Below are positions 38,401 to 49,580 of a stretch of DNA of 64,000 nucleotides, piece by piece. Within the stretch, counting starts at the first letter, position 1, and each line of letters opens with the position of its first letter. The notes below the pieces were generated by a model. That model was not told the DNA's origin and did no database searches. It saw only the letters and a list, made by a program, of their open reading frames with translations. This stretch comes from Setophaga petechia (taxonomy: Eukaryota > Chordata > Aves > Passeriformes > Parulidae), in contig JANCRA010000008.1 in NCBI GenBank assembly GCA_024362935.1, positions 29,878,557-29,942,556 of the forward strand. Direction: 5' to 3'. The position numbers and the translations under genes are program-made.

Positions 38401-41400
38401 GAAGTGGGATGTCAAAATGCTGCTAAGGAAGCCCTCTCTGAAAGAGGCTGCAGGAGCTCTTCTGTTGGGAAGATGCAGTGTGAAGAGGATAGAATAGCTG
38501 CTATTCATGGCAGGGAAGCTACCTGCTCATGAACTAACAAGGAATATTTTCTACATCTTCAGGAGCCAGTCCAGTTTGAATAGAAGAGTTCTCAGTTGCA
38601 GGTGAAATAAGTGTGTTGTCCCTGCTACATCCTTTATTACAATGTCTGAGATTTTAGTTCCACAACAGTGGTGGTTTTTTTGAATAAGCAGCTCAGAGCT
38701 GGCTCAGGCATTGTTTGCACAAGCAGTACAAGGTTAGGTACATTAACAATAGCAAGTCAGGGGGAAAAGCCAGAATTACTGTTTGCCAGTCTCTGGTTTT
38801 GAGGTTATCTGATTATGTTAGTAAATACAGTTATTTCTGAGACTTGCATCTCTATGGTGCTGAAAACATGTCTGCATCTGTTTTGACCACATCTGAAAGT
38901 ACACATTAAACAATGAACTTCCCTATGAGTTGGACTTTTTTAGGCTTAATCTTGCCCAGGCTTTCTAGGTGTGGAATGAAGAGCAGGAATTGCTTTGTTT
39001 ATAAAATCTAGCTGTTTGGGTAAGAAGATACTGAAGGGCAACAGGAGGGGAGGAAAATGTACTGCCTGGTATGCCCTGAAACCCAATTATTTGGTCTACT
39101 AGACTGTACTCACCTTTTCTAGTGAGGTAGTTGTGCATTCCAAACTTCAAGATAGCATTTGAGTTAGAAAGCCATTTTTACTTCTGAACAGATTTTGTAA
39201 TGGTGAATGCATATTTCATAATGTCCAGTGTGCTTTTTGATGCACATATTCTATTATCAGAAGAAGTTAAGTTGGACCTTGTTGGAAAAACTATCTTTGC
39301 CAACTCATGTCAGGTTGCTCAAAGGTACAAATTTTGGTGCCAGCTCAGTCTGTGAACTTGTATGTGTCTCTTAAAAAAGGAAAGAAAGGTTGAATTTGAA
39401 TTGTCTGAAAATGATGATCTTTCTCATGGTCACTCATTGCTATAGAAATTCTGAAGACTCCGTTTTTGGGCGAATGGTGGGGCAGTCCTCTGACTTGTAC
39501 ACCATGTGGGAATAAGAGTAAACAAGGTACCTTTGATCACTGATTAAGCCTCACTAAGGATTTTCCAATGATTGGTTTCCTCTTCCATGTGTGGAAAAAA
39601 GAGGATAGCAGCAATGCGGGTTGTTTTTTGTGTACTTTTCTGCTTCACCTCTGCAGATCAGTGGGGATCCCTGGTTTTAAGGAATCTGTGAAAAGAGAAC
39701 ATTAAAAAGAAAGCATATTTTTTCCTCTAAAAGTAGGGTACTTTAATAACATCATTAATTTAATCCTCTATATCAAGAATCCACAGGCTACAAAAACAGT
39801 GAGCTGTGTTCATTCCTTTTTTTTCCCCTCTGATCCTCCTTTTCACAATTACAAAATAAAAATTGGAAATAATTTAATCCCATAGGGGGAAAAAAGTCCT
39901 GAAATTTTCAGAGTTCTTGGTGCTTTGGAAAAAAAAGAAACCACAAAAAAACCAAACAAAGAAAACCTACTGCGCAATCCCCAAACCCAAAATAACCCAC
40001 ACTGGAGGAAATAAATTGGTGTCATCAAATTGCTGCACTGCATTTGAACAAGTTCATTTATAGCACATTTTAGCTAATAATTTTCTCAATGCTGTTTGGT
40101 TTGGAACTTGAAGTTTGAAAGTTCCTCAGTTTTCTAGGAATGCATTCAGCACAAAGAAAGGGTATTCACTGCTATAGTACAGTCTTGTTCTGGGTTGAAT
40201 CCTTTCTTTTGATCTCTTAAGAATTCCAAGAATGTCTAACAAGTACATAGCAATGGTACTAATAATCTGAGGTGCCTATTTGAAGTTGAACTCTTCTTTT
40301 TCCTGGTGAACTTTACAAAGAGTAGATTTTAAGTGTGGATGTGAAGCAGGTGAAGAGGACTGTTTTCACCTCTTCCAGATAATATTTCTATCTGGTGAAG
40401 GTATTGTGCTTGTGAGAAGTGTACAATTAGGTATTGTGGTGTTTTGAAATTTAATGTACAGTTTGCAGTTAGCTAGCTGGAAATCTGGTTACAAGGGCAT
40501 TATAGCTCATGTTGCATTTGCTTGTTTAATTCTCATGATCTTTTCTAGGCAAGCATGTGGAGGACTGCAATATACGATATTAGGTGAGGTACCCCAGTGA
40601 TCTGAGCTGGTAAGGCTGTTCTTGTTGTGCTTGGCAGCTCCTACTTGTCACTGCAGGTCGTGGATTGTTCCTCCTTCCTTTTCAAAGGTGGCTTACCAGC
40701 TTCTTAGACACTGCATGTGGAAGATTGCCTGAGGCTCTGCTAAGCGTGTTAGCATTTGCCCACAGATAAGTGAACCAGCCTACAGGTTGTTAAAGTTGTT
40801 TATTTAATTTGCTTCCCTGAAGGTTTTTATAAAAGATGTGTATAAAACCAATGAGAAGATACTTTCAAAAAATTTCCAGGTTAAGGTACAATGCCACAAA
40901 TCTAAGTACTCAGCAGTCTTGGATATGCAATGCATTTGTACCACTATTCTAGACACCAGTCCAGAGGGACTATGAGGAAAATTCATAAATTGGGGTAGCT
41001 GGATTACATCACTTCATGGAAGCTGTCTCAAAAGTGTTGACTCAGCATCCTTGAATGTCTGTGTGTCTTCTATAAGAAGGGTTGATTGTCCCTGTTCTGA
41101 TTCGATAATCCGTAAAGCAGAGGCAATTGTCAGAAATAATGTTTTCAGCATAAAAAAAAAATTGAGTTCTTACAGTTAACTAGTGCATTAGTAGTTGGCA
41201 ACCTTTGAAAACTTTCAAAATTGAGTTTCTGCAAAGTTTATTTGGTGAATTTTTCTACAAAATTAAATATGAACAGAAAGATATTAATTTTCTGATGCAA
41301 AAAATCCACATGCTAGCTGAACTTTAAAAAAATACTTTAGTGCTTGAAATTGTACAAAATGCTTAAGGTTTCTGTTAGTGCCTGAACAGGCATCTAGTCT

Positions 41401-42040
41401 TAATAGACTTTGGTCTTCTAGGGCAGGTAAGCAGGTAGTCCTTGTTCACTTCCGAAGATCCCTGAGGCTCATCCTGTGATGAGACATCTGTGTGGCAGTT
41501 CTGCTTGTAGCCCTTATGGACAGGATGTCAAATGCCAGCTGCTGCTTCTCCGCTCTGTCTGATGCATGTTTGTATTCCGTAGCTGGTGTGGGTGTTGGAA
41601 CAGCGTGTGCTGTTGTCTGGCTAAATGCGTCTGAAGACCTGATCCTCCTCAAGGAGAGCGCAAGACCTAATGAGAGACAGTACCTAAAATGTAATATTAG
41701 AAGATCCTCTCTGCCCCCACACTCAAGATGAGCTAATGAAAGTACAAACAGTGTGGGAAAGGCCTTTTTGACCAAGATATCTTTGTGTTGTATTAAATGC
41801 AACTAAATTTACCTTACAGCATTCTTCTTGTAGGTATTTGTGACTTCTTTCCCAGTATGTAGTGCTATTACATTTTCTTAGCAAAGACTGTTCATTCCTG
41901 GTATTACTGTTTTTTTTTAAGGAACTGAATTTTCTGCCATTATAAAGTTAATGGAAGGTAGGAAGCAGAAAATACACAAAATGGAAGAGGAGCTTTTGCT
42001 GTAAGGCAGCTAATCCTAATTGTATAGAGATAAGATCAAT

Positions 42041-42790
42041 ATAGAATTAAAGAATCAATGGCCTGGGTTGGAAGGGACCTTAAAGGTCATCTAGTTCCAA
42101 ACGCCCCATACATCTTCCAGTAGATCAGGTTGCTCAGCCCCCCATCCAGCCTGGCCTTGAGCACTTCTAGGGATAGGGCATCCTCTTCTCTGGGCAGCCT
42201 GTTCCAGTGCCTCACCATGCTGAGAGTAAAGATTTTTTTTTCCTAATATCTAATCTAAACATATTCTTTTTCAATTTGAAGCCATTCCCCCTTGTGCTGT
42301 CACTACATGCCCTTGTAATAGACTGTGACCGTGTTCACAGGGGTTCTTGGATGAGGAGGAGATCAAGATCTGACTCCATGTTTCAGAAGGCTTGATTTAT
42401 TATTTTATCATATATATTACATTAAAACTATACTAAAAGAATGGAAGCAAAGGTTTCATCAGAAGGCTAGCTAAGAATAGAATAGAAAGGAATGATAACA
42501 AAAGCTTCTGTCTTGGACAGAGAGGCCAAGCTGGCTGACTGTGATTGGCCATTAACTAGAAACAACTCTATGAGACCAATCACAGATCCACCTGTTGCAT
42601 TCCACAGCAGCAGATAATCCAACATTTGCATTTTGTTCCTGAGGCCTCTCAGCTTCTCAGGAAGAAAAATACTAAAGAAAGGATTTTTCGTAAAAGTTGT
42701 CTATGACAACAGACCCTCTCCATCTTTCCTATAGACTTTTATCACTCACTTTGAGTGAGGTCTCTCAAAGCCTTCACTTTTCCAGGGTAA
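42041..42790 (-). mobile_element. CR1 LINE 3' fragment, antisense, split by a solo LTR
   Basis: The left part (42041-42323) is a reversed CR1 3' end: 'gggttggaagggacctta', 'catctagttccaaacgcc', 'cagcctgttccagtgcctca', 'cactacatgcccttgtaat'. The same element resumes after the LTR at 42709-42790 with 'cctctccatctttcct..tag' and 'ctcaaagccttcacttttcc', the next piece expected in a CR1. The LTR therefore landed in an existing CR1. The distal end meets a second LTR at about 42797. Confidence 0.9.
42324..42708 (-). mobile_element. Solo LTR (family A, copy 2, antisense), nested in CR1
   Basis: About 385 bp, reverse complement of the LTR at 2997-3369. Shared blocks include 'gcttgatttattattttat', 'ctgactgtgattggccatta', 'gagaccaatcacagatccac', 'tgttgcattccacagcagca' and 'cctctcagcttctcagga'. 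On its own strand it starts TGTCATAGAC and ends near GGTCACA. Flanking hexamers are ATAGAC (42318-42323) and ACAGAC (42709-42714), a target-site duplication with one mismatch. The interrupted CR1 continues on both sides. Its promoter and poly(A) signals point against CTNNAL1 transcription. Confidence 0.9.
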
Positions 42791-42796
42791 ATAGAG

Positions 42797-43831
42797 TGTG
42801 TTGGGTTTGTGTGGCAAAGTTTTAGTACTGGGGAGGCTACAGGGGTGGCTTTTGTGAGAAGCTTCCAGAGGCTTCCCCCATGTCTGACAGGGCCAAATGT
42901 CAGATGGCTCCAAAATGGACCCACTGGCCAAGGCCGATGGTGGGTCCATCTTGGAGTCAAGGATGGTGGTAATGCCTCTGGGATAATGTGTTTAAGGGCA
43001 GGGAAAAGGTATTGTGCAGAAGTAATTGCAGCCAGAGAAGAGAGGAGTGATAATATGAGACAATTCTACAGACACCAAAGTTGGTGCTCCAGTTGCAGGA
43101 CTAGAGATTCCCTTGCAGCCTGTGGTGCAGACCGTAGTGAGGCAGTTGTCCCCCTGCAGCCCATGCAGGTTCGCAGGGATGCAGAGATCCATGCTGGAGC
43201 AGGTAGATACCTGAAGGAGCCTGTGGTCATAGGGGGAGCCTACACTGGAGTAGCTCCTTGCAGGACCTGTGGCCTTGTGGAGATGAGCTGATGTTGGAGC
43301 AGGTTTCCTGGCAGGACTTGTGATCCCAAGGAGCACCCATGCTGGAGTAGTTCATGAAGAACTGCAGGCCATGGGAAGGAATGTGTGTGAGAAGTTCATG
43401 GAGGACTGTCTTCCCTGGGAGAGACCTTGTGTTGGAGCAGGGGAAGGAAACCTTGCTGAGGAGGAAGGAGCAGCAGAAACAGCATGTGAGGAACTGATCA
43501 AACCCCCCACTCCGTCTCCTTGTGCTGCTGGGGGAAAGGAGGTAGAGAATCAGGAATAAAGGCCAGGAGGGAGGGGTAGAGGGAAGGTATTTTTAAGATG
43601 TGTTTTACTTCTCATAATCCTACTCTGATTTGATTGATCATAAATTCATTTCATTTCCCCAAGCAGAGGCTATTTAGGCCGTGACAGTAACTGGTTAGTG
43701 ATCCTCTCCCTTCCTTATCTCAGCCCACAAGCCTTTTATTATATTTTCTCTCCCTTTTCCTTCTGAGGAGGGGAATGATAGAATGGCTTTGGTGAGCACC
43801 TGGCATCCGGACAGGGTCAATCCACCACACA
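42797..43831 (+). mobile_element. About 1-kb solo LTR (family B)
   Basis: It begins TGTGTTGGGTTTGTGTGG and ends CCACCACACA, so TGTG...CACA forms short inverted ends. The flanks TAGAG (42792-42796) and AAGAG (43831-43835, depending on the exact border) suggest a 4-5 bp duplication, as in ERVL-type elements. 'gataatgtgtttaaggg' near 42985 is TATA-like and AATAAA lies at 43555-43560, which would make + the sense strand. The middle contains diverged tandem units with 'ctggagcagg' and 'aggacctgtgg' motifs (about 43190-43440). Open frames of 114-160 codons here are incidental. It resembles a long LTR I associate with songbirds. The family name and exact borders are uncertain. Confidence 0.75.
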
Positions 43832-45960
43832 AGAGGCAGTAACAAATATTACTCTTGAGAGTCTAAATCATCCTGTATACAATGTGGGTACTTTCCTAGG
43901 GAGAGAGGTAGGCAGGATGTCTTCCAAACATGACTTGCCAGTTTAACTCTTGTGTTTGTAGCAGGGGCTGTGAAATAGCTATGTTTCCTCTGGTTTTATT
44001 TATAGATGTCTATAAATACTTCCTGAAACCCAGTCTCTTTAAGTATCACTTAATTCTGTCATGCAAGACTTAATTACACTGACAATAAATAGACATTAGA
44101 ATATTTTTAGCTAAGCATGCTGTCATGATGCTTCCTGAGCATGAAGCATATAATGACTTAAATGTCAGTATCTGAAGGCCCTCAAAAAGATCTGAAAACA
44201 GCTGCTCAAAAATTGCCACAACTGAGCTTGTTTCCTTAAATAGGAAGTACTTGATACATTATGGCTATATCTGTTAGTTTTGGTAAAGTTTTTGAGAAAA
44301 GGCCATTATTTTTCTGTGACTTCTCATAACAAGTGAAAAAAGAATGTAGCTGACAGATTCTTGAGGCACTCCTCAAACTGATTGTCTCAAATCTCAGATA
44401 AACATTCCATGGAAATAGTGTGAGAGCTCTCATTAAACAGAGGGTGAGTACCATCAAAAGGACTGTTTCCTTTCTAGGACCTGATCAGTAAATCCTTAAG
44501 TAAACAGCATGTAACGTATTACTCTTGTTCAAAGAGACTTGCAGGTAATCTTTTCAGCTGCTAACTCCTGTCCAAACATCACAGATGTTGGTGACTGGGA
44601 AATACATGATCAGAATATAACAGATTAAATATTTGGGCCGTGTTAAGTTTGAGGGAGGCCTTAGATGATGTTCTTGGACTTGGCAGGTGTTTCCTTCATT
44701 AAAGAAAAAACTAAAACACAGTAATAGTTCTAGTCTGATTTCAACTGGATGGACTGCAGGGGAAAAGCAATTTCTTGTAATCTGAAACATCTTAAATGTT
44801 GCAAGTTTTACTAGTTCAGTTTTTATAGGCTCTTAGGGTTTCTTTGGTTGGTTGTTGCGGAGAAAATTCCTTGTTAAGTTTCTTCTGGGTCTTTCCTTTT
44901 CTCCATTTAACTTGTCTAATTTTTTTATCTTTGTTTTAAGCATTGCTTAAAATTAGGGAGCAAAACCTTTGCTTATTCGTTATTTTAGAAGTCTTTCTTA
45001 CTGGCCCATTAATGCTCCCTGTTGTATTTGTGTTCTGAGGCAATATTACTGAGTGCTGGAATGGTTAAATAATCTTTGCCCTGCTTATTAGCATCACAGT
45101 TTCGTTCAGTTTGTCACTTAATGTACTAGTAAAATTCCTCTCCTTGCTGAGTTAAGATCTTGTTCTTTTTTTAACCCTGACTGTTAATTACAAGCTTAAT
45201 TAAGTCTTGAAAAAGAATCCTAAACTGCAGTTGCCATTACCTCTGCTTTTTCAAAACTTCACTTGACATGGAGGATGTACCTGTCACTCGTAGCACTCTA
45301 TGAGGGAATGAGAATGCATAATTCTGAAAAATCGTTTTCATTGTTTGTAGAACAGTGTTTTCTGCAGGTGGCAGGTTATGAGGAGCCCATCTTGTATCTG
45401 AACAGCTTTCCTCATGCCTTTGACATTATTACATTTGGTTTATGTGTAACTCAAGTTTCTAGAACCAAACCCAGCCCTCTTTTCTTTAACTGATCAATAT
45501 TTCATATCTTTCTTTTATCATGACCTACCTACTTCTATTTCAGGGCTGTTTGCTACTTAGTTTTTTATAGGAAACATCTTATGCAAATCTGATATCAGTA
45601 TAGTCTGCATTTGCTACGTAATGTTGATCACACTGGAAAGAGGTGTTACACGAAGCTGTTAGCTGTGATGTTTCAAACTTCTTGACCAACTTCTGTTTTG
45701 GTTCTCTCACAATGGTTGTTTTTAACTGTCAATCCATACAGTTTTTGGACTTACCTGAAAAAAGTTTGGAGCTCAACCACTTTCCTCCATTCCAATGTTA
45801 CTATACTGGCCCTAAGTTAGCCAGTCTGAGAAGAAATTATATTGCCCAGCTAAAAATTCATTATTCCAGGAAGTATTTTCAAAGCCTCTGTTGCTGTGTA
45901 TAACCGTAGTTTGAGTTTAATCTTCATATACAAGGTACTCAAGTGGGTGTCTAGAGTAGA

Positions 45961-46735
45961 CCATAGAATCAGAGAATGGTTTGGGTTAAAAGGGAGCTTT
46001 CAAGAACATTTAGTTCCACCCTCCTGTTGTGGGTAGGAATACCGTCCACTAGACCAGGTTGCTCAAAGCCCCAGGTTGTTCAAACTACCTGGCCTTGAAC
46101 TCTTAAAATGATGAGGCTTCCACAGCTCAGGGAAATTGTTCCAGTGCCTCATCACCTTCATGGTAAAAAAATTCCCTTCTTATGTCCAGTCAGAATCTAC
46201 CCTCTTTTAGTTTAAAAATGTCAACCTCTCTACTTCACTACAGGCCTTGGTAAAAAGTCTTTCCTAATATTCTTCAAAGCCACCTTTAAATGTTAAAAGG
46301 CTGCTGTGAGGTCTCCCTGGAGCCTTCTACAGACTGAACCACCTCAGCTCTCTCTGCCTGTCATGGTCAGAGGGTGCTCCATCCCTCTGGCCATCTTCAT
46401 GGCCCTCCTCTGAGCTGTCTTCAGTAGGCCCGTGTCCTTCTTCTTTTGGGGATCCCAGAGCTGTACACCCCTCTCCAGGTGGGTCTCACCAGCGCAGAGT
46501 AGAGGGGCAGAATCCCCTCCTTCAACCTCCTGGCCATGCTGCTTTTGAGGCAGCCCAGGATACAAGCACATTGTTGACTCCCATCCAGTTTTTCTTGCAC
46601 CAGTGGCCCCAGGTTTTTTTTTGCTGGGCTGTTCCCAATCCATTCATCCCCCAGCCTGCATTGGTACCACACATTGTCCCAGCCCCAGTGCAAGACCTTG
46701 TGTTTAGCCTTGTTGAACTTCATGAGGTTAAGATG
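45961..46735 (-). mobile_element. CR1 LINE 3' portion, antisense
   Basis: It starts with the reversed terminus 'catagaatcagagaatggtt' and runs through 'gttccagtgcctcatcacct', 'catcttcatggccctcctct', 'cagagctgtacacccctctcc' and 'ccttgtgtttagccttgttg', ending at 'gaacttcatgaggtta'. This covers the 3' UTR and the C-terminal end of ORF2. On the minus strand the C-terminal coding part is still open for about 100 codons in two frames (46344-46723), joined by a shift. Confidence 0.93.
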
Positions 46736-49390
46736 ACACTGGTGATAAGAGCTGTCAAAACAGCTGCTTATTCCTGCTTAACCTTGGCTGGGGGACTAGA
46801 GGGGTTGTTTTTTGCTGCAAAAACTATGATGCCCTCTGAAGAGAGTGCAAAAGAAATTGTAGAAATGTAAAAGGCACTCATGTTCCTGAGAGTGTTTTGT
46901 AAGACTTCATTAAAGGAATTAAGACTGTAATATCTTCATGGTTTTTATTATTTGCATACCTCTGCAGTAACATGGGAATTAAAATAAATGCCCTTGATGA
47001 TTTGTAAGAGACAGTGGGATTCCTTTCACTCTGCAGTGTTATTTGCATATGCATTTTTTTTCAGGGTTATGCAGAGCATGTTTAAACTTCTACTGGTGTA
47101 AAATGCTGTGGGAGGTAAACTTGCAGCCAGTATGTAAACTTGCAGTTTGTTTTAGGCCAATGTTATTTTACATATACTTCTGAGAAGTCAATAACTGTAT
47201 GAATGTAATACTAATCCAGTATGGGTTGCTGTTTACTTGAAAACAATTTGAAGAAACAAAGTTGTGACCCTCTTTTCACTTTGGTTTACTTCAGTGTTTG
47301 GACTTATGCTCTCAGTTGGCTTGCTAGCTGTGCCTATTCAAGAATTCACCAACTGGCACTGTTAGATTAGCTGCTGACAGATATTTTTTAAATTCTGTAT
47401 ACCTGAAGTACCTACAATGCAAGAATTCAGGAGAGCTGTGTAGTGCAGTTGTTTATATCATGAATTTCACGTAGGTCTGAATGTCCATTGAAGTGATGAT
47501 GGTAACTGTGTGCTTTGAGGAATGTCATTCCTCATTTAAAATGAATTTGAAGATGTTCAGATGTTTCCTCAGTTTACTCTCTATTAAGACTCTGTTTTCA
47601 TTGTAAGAAGATATTTTCACTGGAAAGGTATCCAAGGTTCATAGGCTTTGGAGTTGAATTTGGTGATCCAGGGGTCTCTTACACGGACAGATTTGTTGTA
47701 TGAACTGTATGGCCTTCCTTTAGACCTTGTGGCTTAGATACAAATTGGAAAAGTAGGGCATGTATAAGAAGGCAGTGGGCAGACAATGCATTTCTGTACC
47801 AATGTTTCGTACCAGAATAAAATATTTTTATATCTCATAGCAGTTCTTCCATAGGGCAGCACTATTCTCAGGTTTTTGGGGTTTTTGATTTTTCTTGTGT
47901 GTGCAAAGCACTCTATGGAGTGTTAATATTTCCTATTGCAGAGAGTTTAATACTGGAAACTTGGCTAAACCAGCTCTTGGCATTCAAAACCAGCCTTAGC
48001 AAGGTGTAAACAGCACCACTCTTTTTTTTCCTCCAGAGCGACGACTCAGTGATATCTGAAGGGTTAACCTTGGGCATTGATCAAATCATGAAGCAGAACA
48101 GTTTCTGCTGTGCCCTTGAATTTTTAGTGAGCGTTACAGGTACAGCTTGTATGCTCCTGTCCCACCACAGGCTTGACTGGTGGGAGAATGAGTGAATGAT
48201 GATTTATGTCTTTTTGAGGGGCAGCAAAGACATCTGTGATCAAGCTGATAGAGCTGAGATGTTCAGACACTTAGGTAATTCAGGTAATTTTGAGATTCTC
48301 TAAACAGACATCTTTGAGCTCCTGGGGATGTGGCTTACAGTGGACTTCTGTGGCCATTATAAACTATACTCCCACTGAAAAGAGCGCTCCTGCCCATCTT
48401 TCCTCAGGCTGGACTGTTTCCCTTTTGCTACAAAAAATATTCATGAAGCTGTGCAGTGAACCAGACTGGGGACCTGATTGTGGGGAAAACTAAAACAACA
48501 AACATCACCTCCACAGCTGCGGTTTAACCCACATCATATAAATGCATTGCAAACATGAGAGTGGGAGACAAGGACAGGCAGGACTATTTTTGTTTGGTTT
48601 TTATGCTGGTTTAGGATGTTAGAAACTAGAGAGCTTAATTTCTCTCCTGCTTCTCACTAGAAAAGAATTGTAGCAAAAAATGTCAAGCTCGTGTTCGTAA
48701 TGCAGTTTATAGTCAGTTAATTGTGAGTTGCAGGATTGCTTACTGTTCTCTTAATTACCCGATGCCTTGGTTCAGAAGGTGCTTCTGCAATCCTGCCTTT
48801 CTCCTCTGTGAGGGGAAAGGATCTCTTTGTTTCTCATGTTTGTTGTTTTGGACAAATCTTCAGTCTACTACAGCCAGCATGCAGCTGATCTCCGGTCTGT
48901 GTGATCCGAGAGGGAATGTACAGCGCTTTGCAGTAGGCAGGAGAGCCAAGTCAGGAGTTCAAAATAGGAATGTCCTCACAAATTGTTTTGCTGATAACTT
49001 GTATCAAAATAGCAACCTTTTTTCTAAATTCTAGGAAATGTGTAATTGAGGATGTTTAAGTTGTGAGTATGGTGGATATTTTAATGAGGGAAGGGCTGTG
49101 TGTGTAGTGTGAAAGGCTGTTGAGATCCAGGACAGTTTATTTTAATACTGCAAAGGGGAGTGGAATAAAAATCCTTCTTTTCATGTGAGATAAACTGAGC
49201 AGATGAGCAACCTTTATTACACTTCAATATTTTTTTCATTCTCTGAGAAGTTAAATGATACTTCATGATGCGGCACAAAACTGAATTTTATTAGTGAAGT
49301 ACTGTAGAAATGTATTATTGAGTTCAATTCAAAACTTGCCTTTAGTACTAAAGTTAAAATGTGCTAATAAATAATTATTCTTGCTTGCAG

Positions 49391-49580
49391 ATAACTACTC
49401 TTATTAATCATAAGGATAAACCAAAGCGCTCCGACAAGACTCTGCAGGCAATCCAGCGAGTGGGCCAAGCCGTTAACCTGGCAGTCGGCAGATTTGTTAC
49501 TGTGGGTGAGGCCATAGCCAACGAAAACCATGAACTGAAGGAGGAAATGAGTGTTGCTTGCATCGAGGCAAGGAGAGCAG
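49391..49580 (+). CDS. CTNNAL1: CTNNAL1 exon 2, residues 43-105 plus first base of codon 106
   Basis: The exon encodes ITTLINHKDKPKRSD..., then GQAVNLAVGRFVTVGEAIAN and ends CIEARRAG. This is one of the best conserved parts of alpha-catulin and aligns with the N-terminal helices of alpha-catenins. The acceptor is 'ttgcttgcag' and the donor is 'gcag|gtatgg'. Its length of 190 nt leaves a split glycine codon (g|gt), so skipping this exon alone would break the frame. Substitutions relative to human are conservative. If intron 2 were retained, the frame would stop at about 49781. Confidence 0.97.

Larger units (their letters stand above)
28308..49390 (+). other. CTNNAL1: CTNNAL1 intron 1 (about 21 kb)
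   Basis: The intron starts 'gtaggaaa' and ends 'ttgcttgcag'. The first 400 bp are still CpG island. It contains sense-strand CR1 pieces at 31349-31718, 32380-33175 and 34427-35461, and antisense CR1 at 42041-42790 and 45961-46735. It also holds two LTRs at 42324-42708 and 42797-43831. The remaining stretches (28720-31348, 35462-42040, 43832-45960, 46736-49390) show no exon I can recognise. Candidate open segments at 36286-36663 and 41446-41802 have no identifiable homology. First introns of this size often contain enhancers, but none can be named from sequence alone. Confidence 0.9.

Noticed and set aside
40580..40665. tRNA-derived SINE or tRNA gene suggested by 'gagctggtaagg' and 'ggtcgtggatt'
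   Set aside because: The A-box and B-box matches are weak, and there is no cloverleaf or tail that I could build.
42809..43291. 160-codon + strand frame in intron 1
   Set aside because: Lies wholly inside the 1-kb LTR and has no similarity to a retroviral or host protein that I can recognise.
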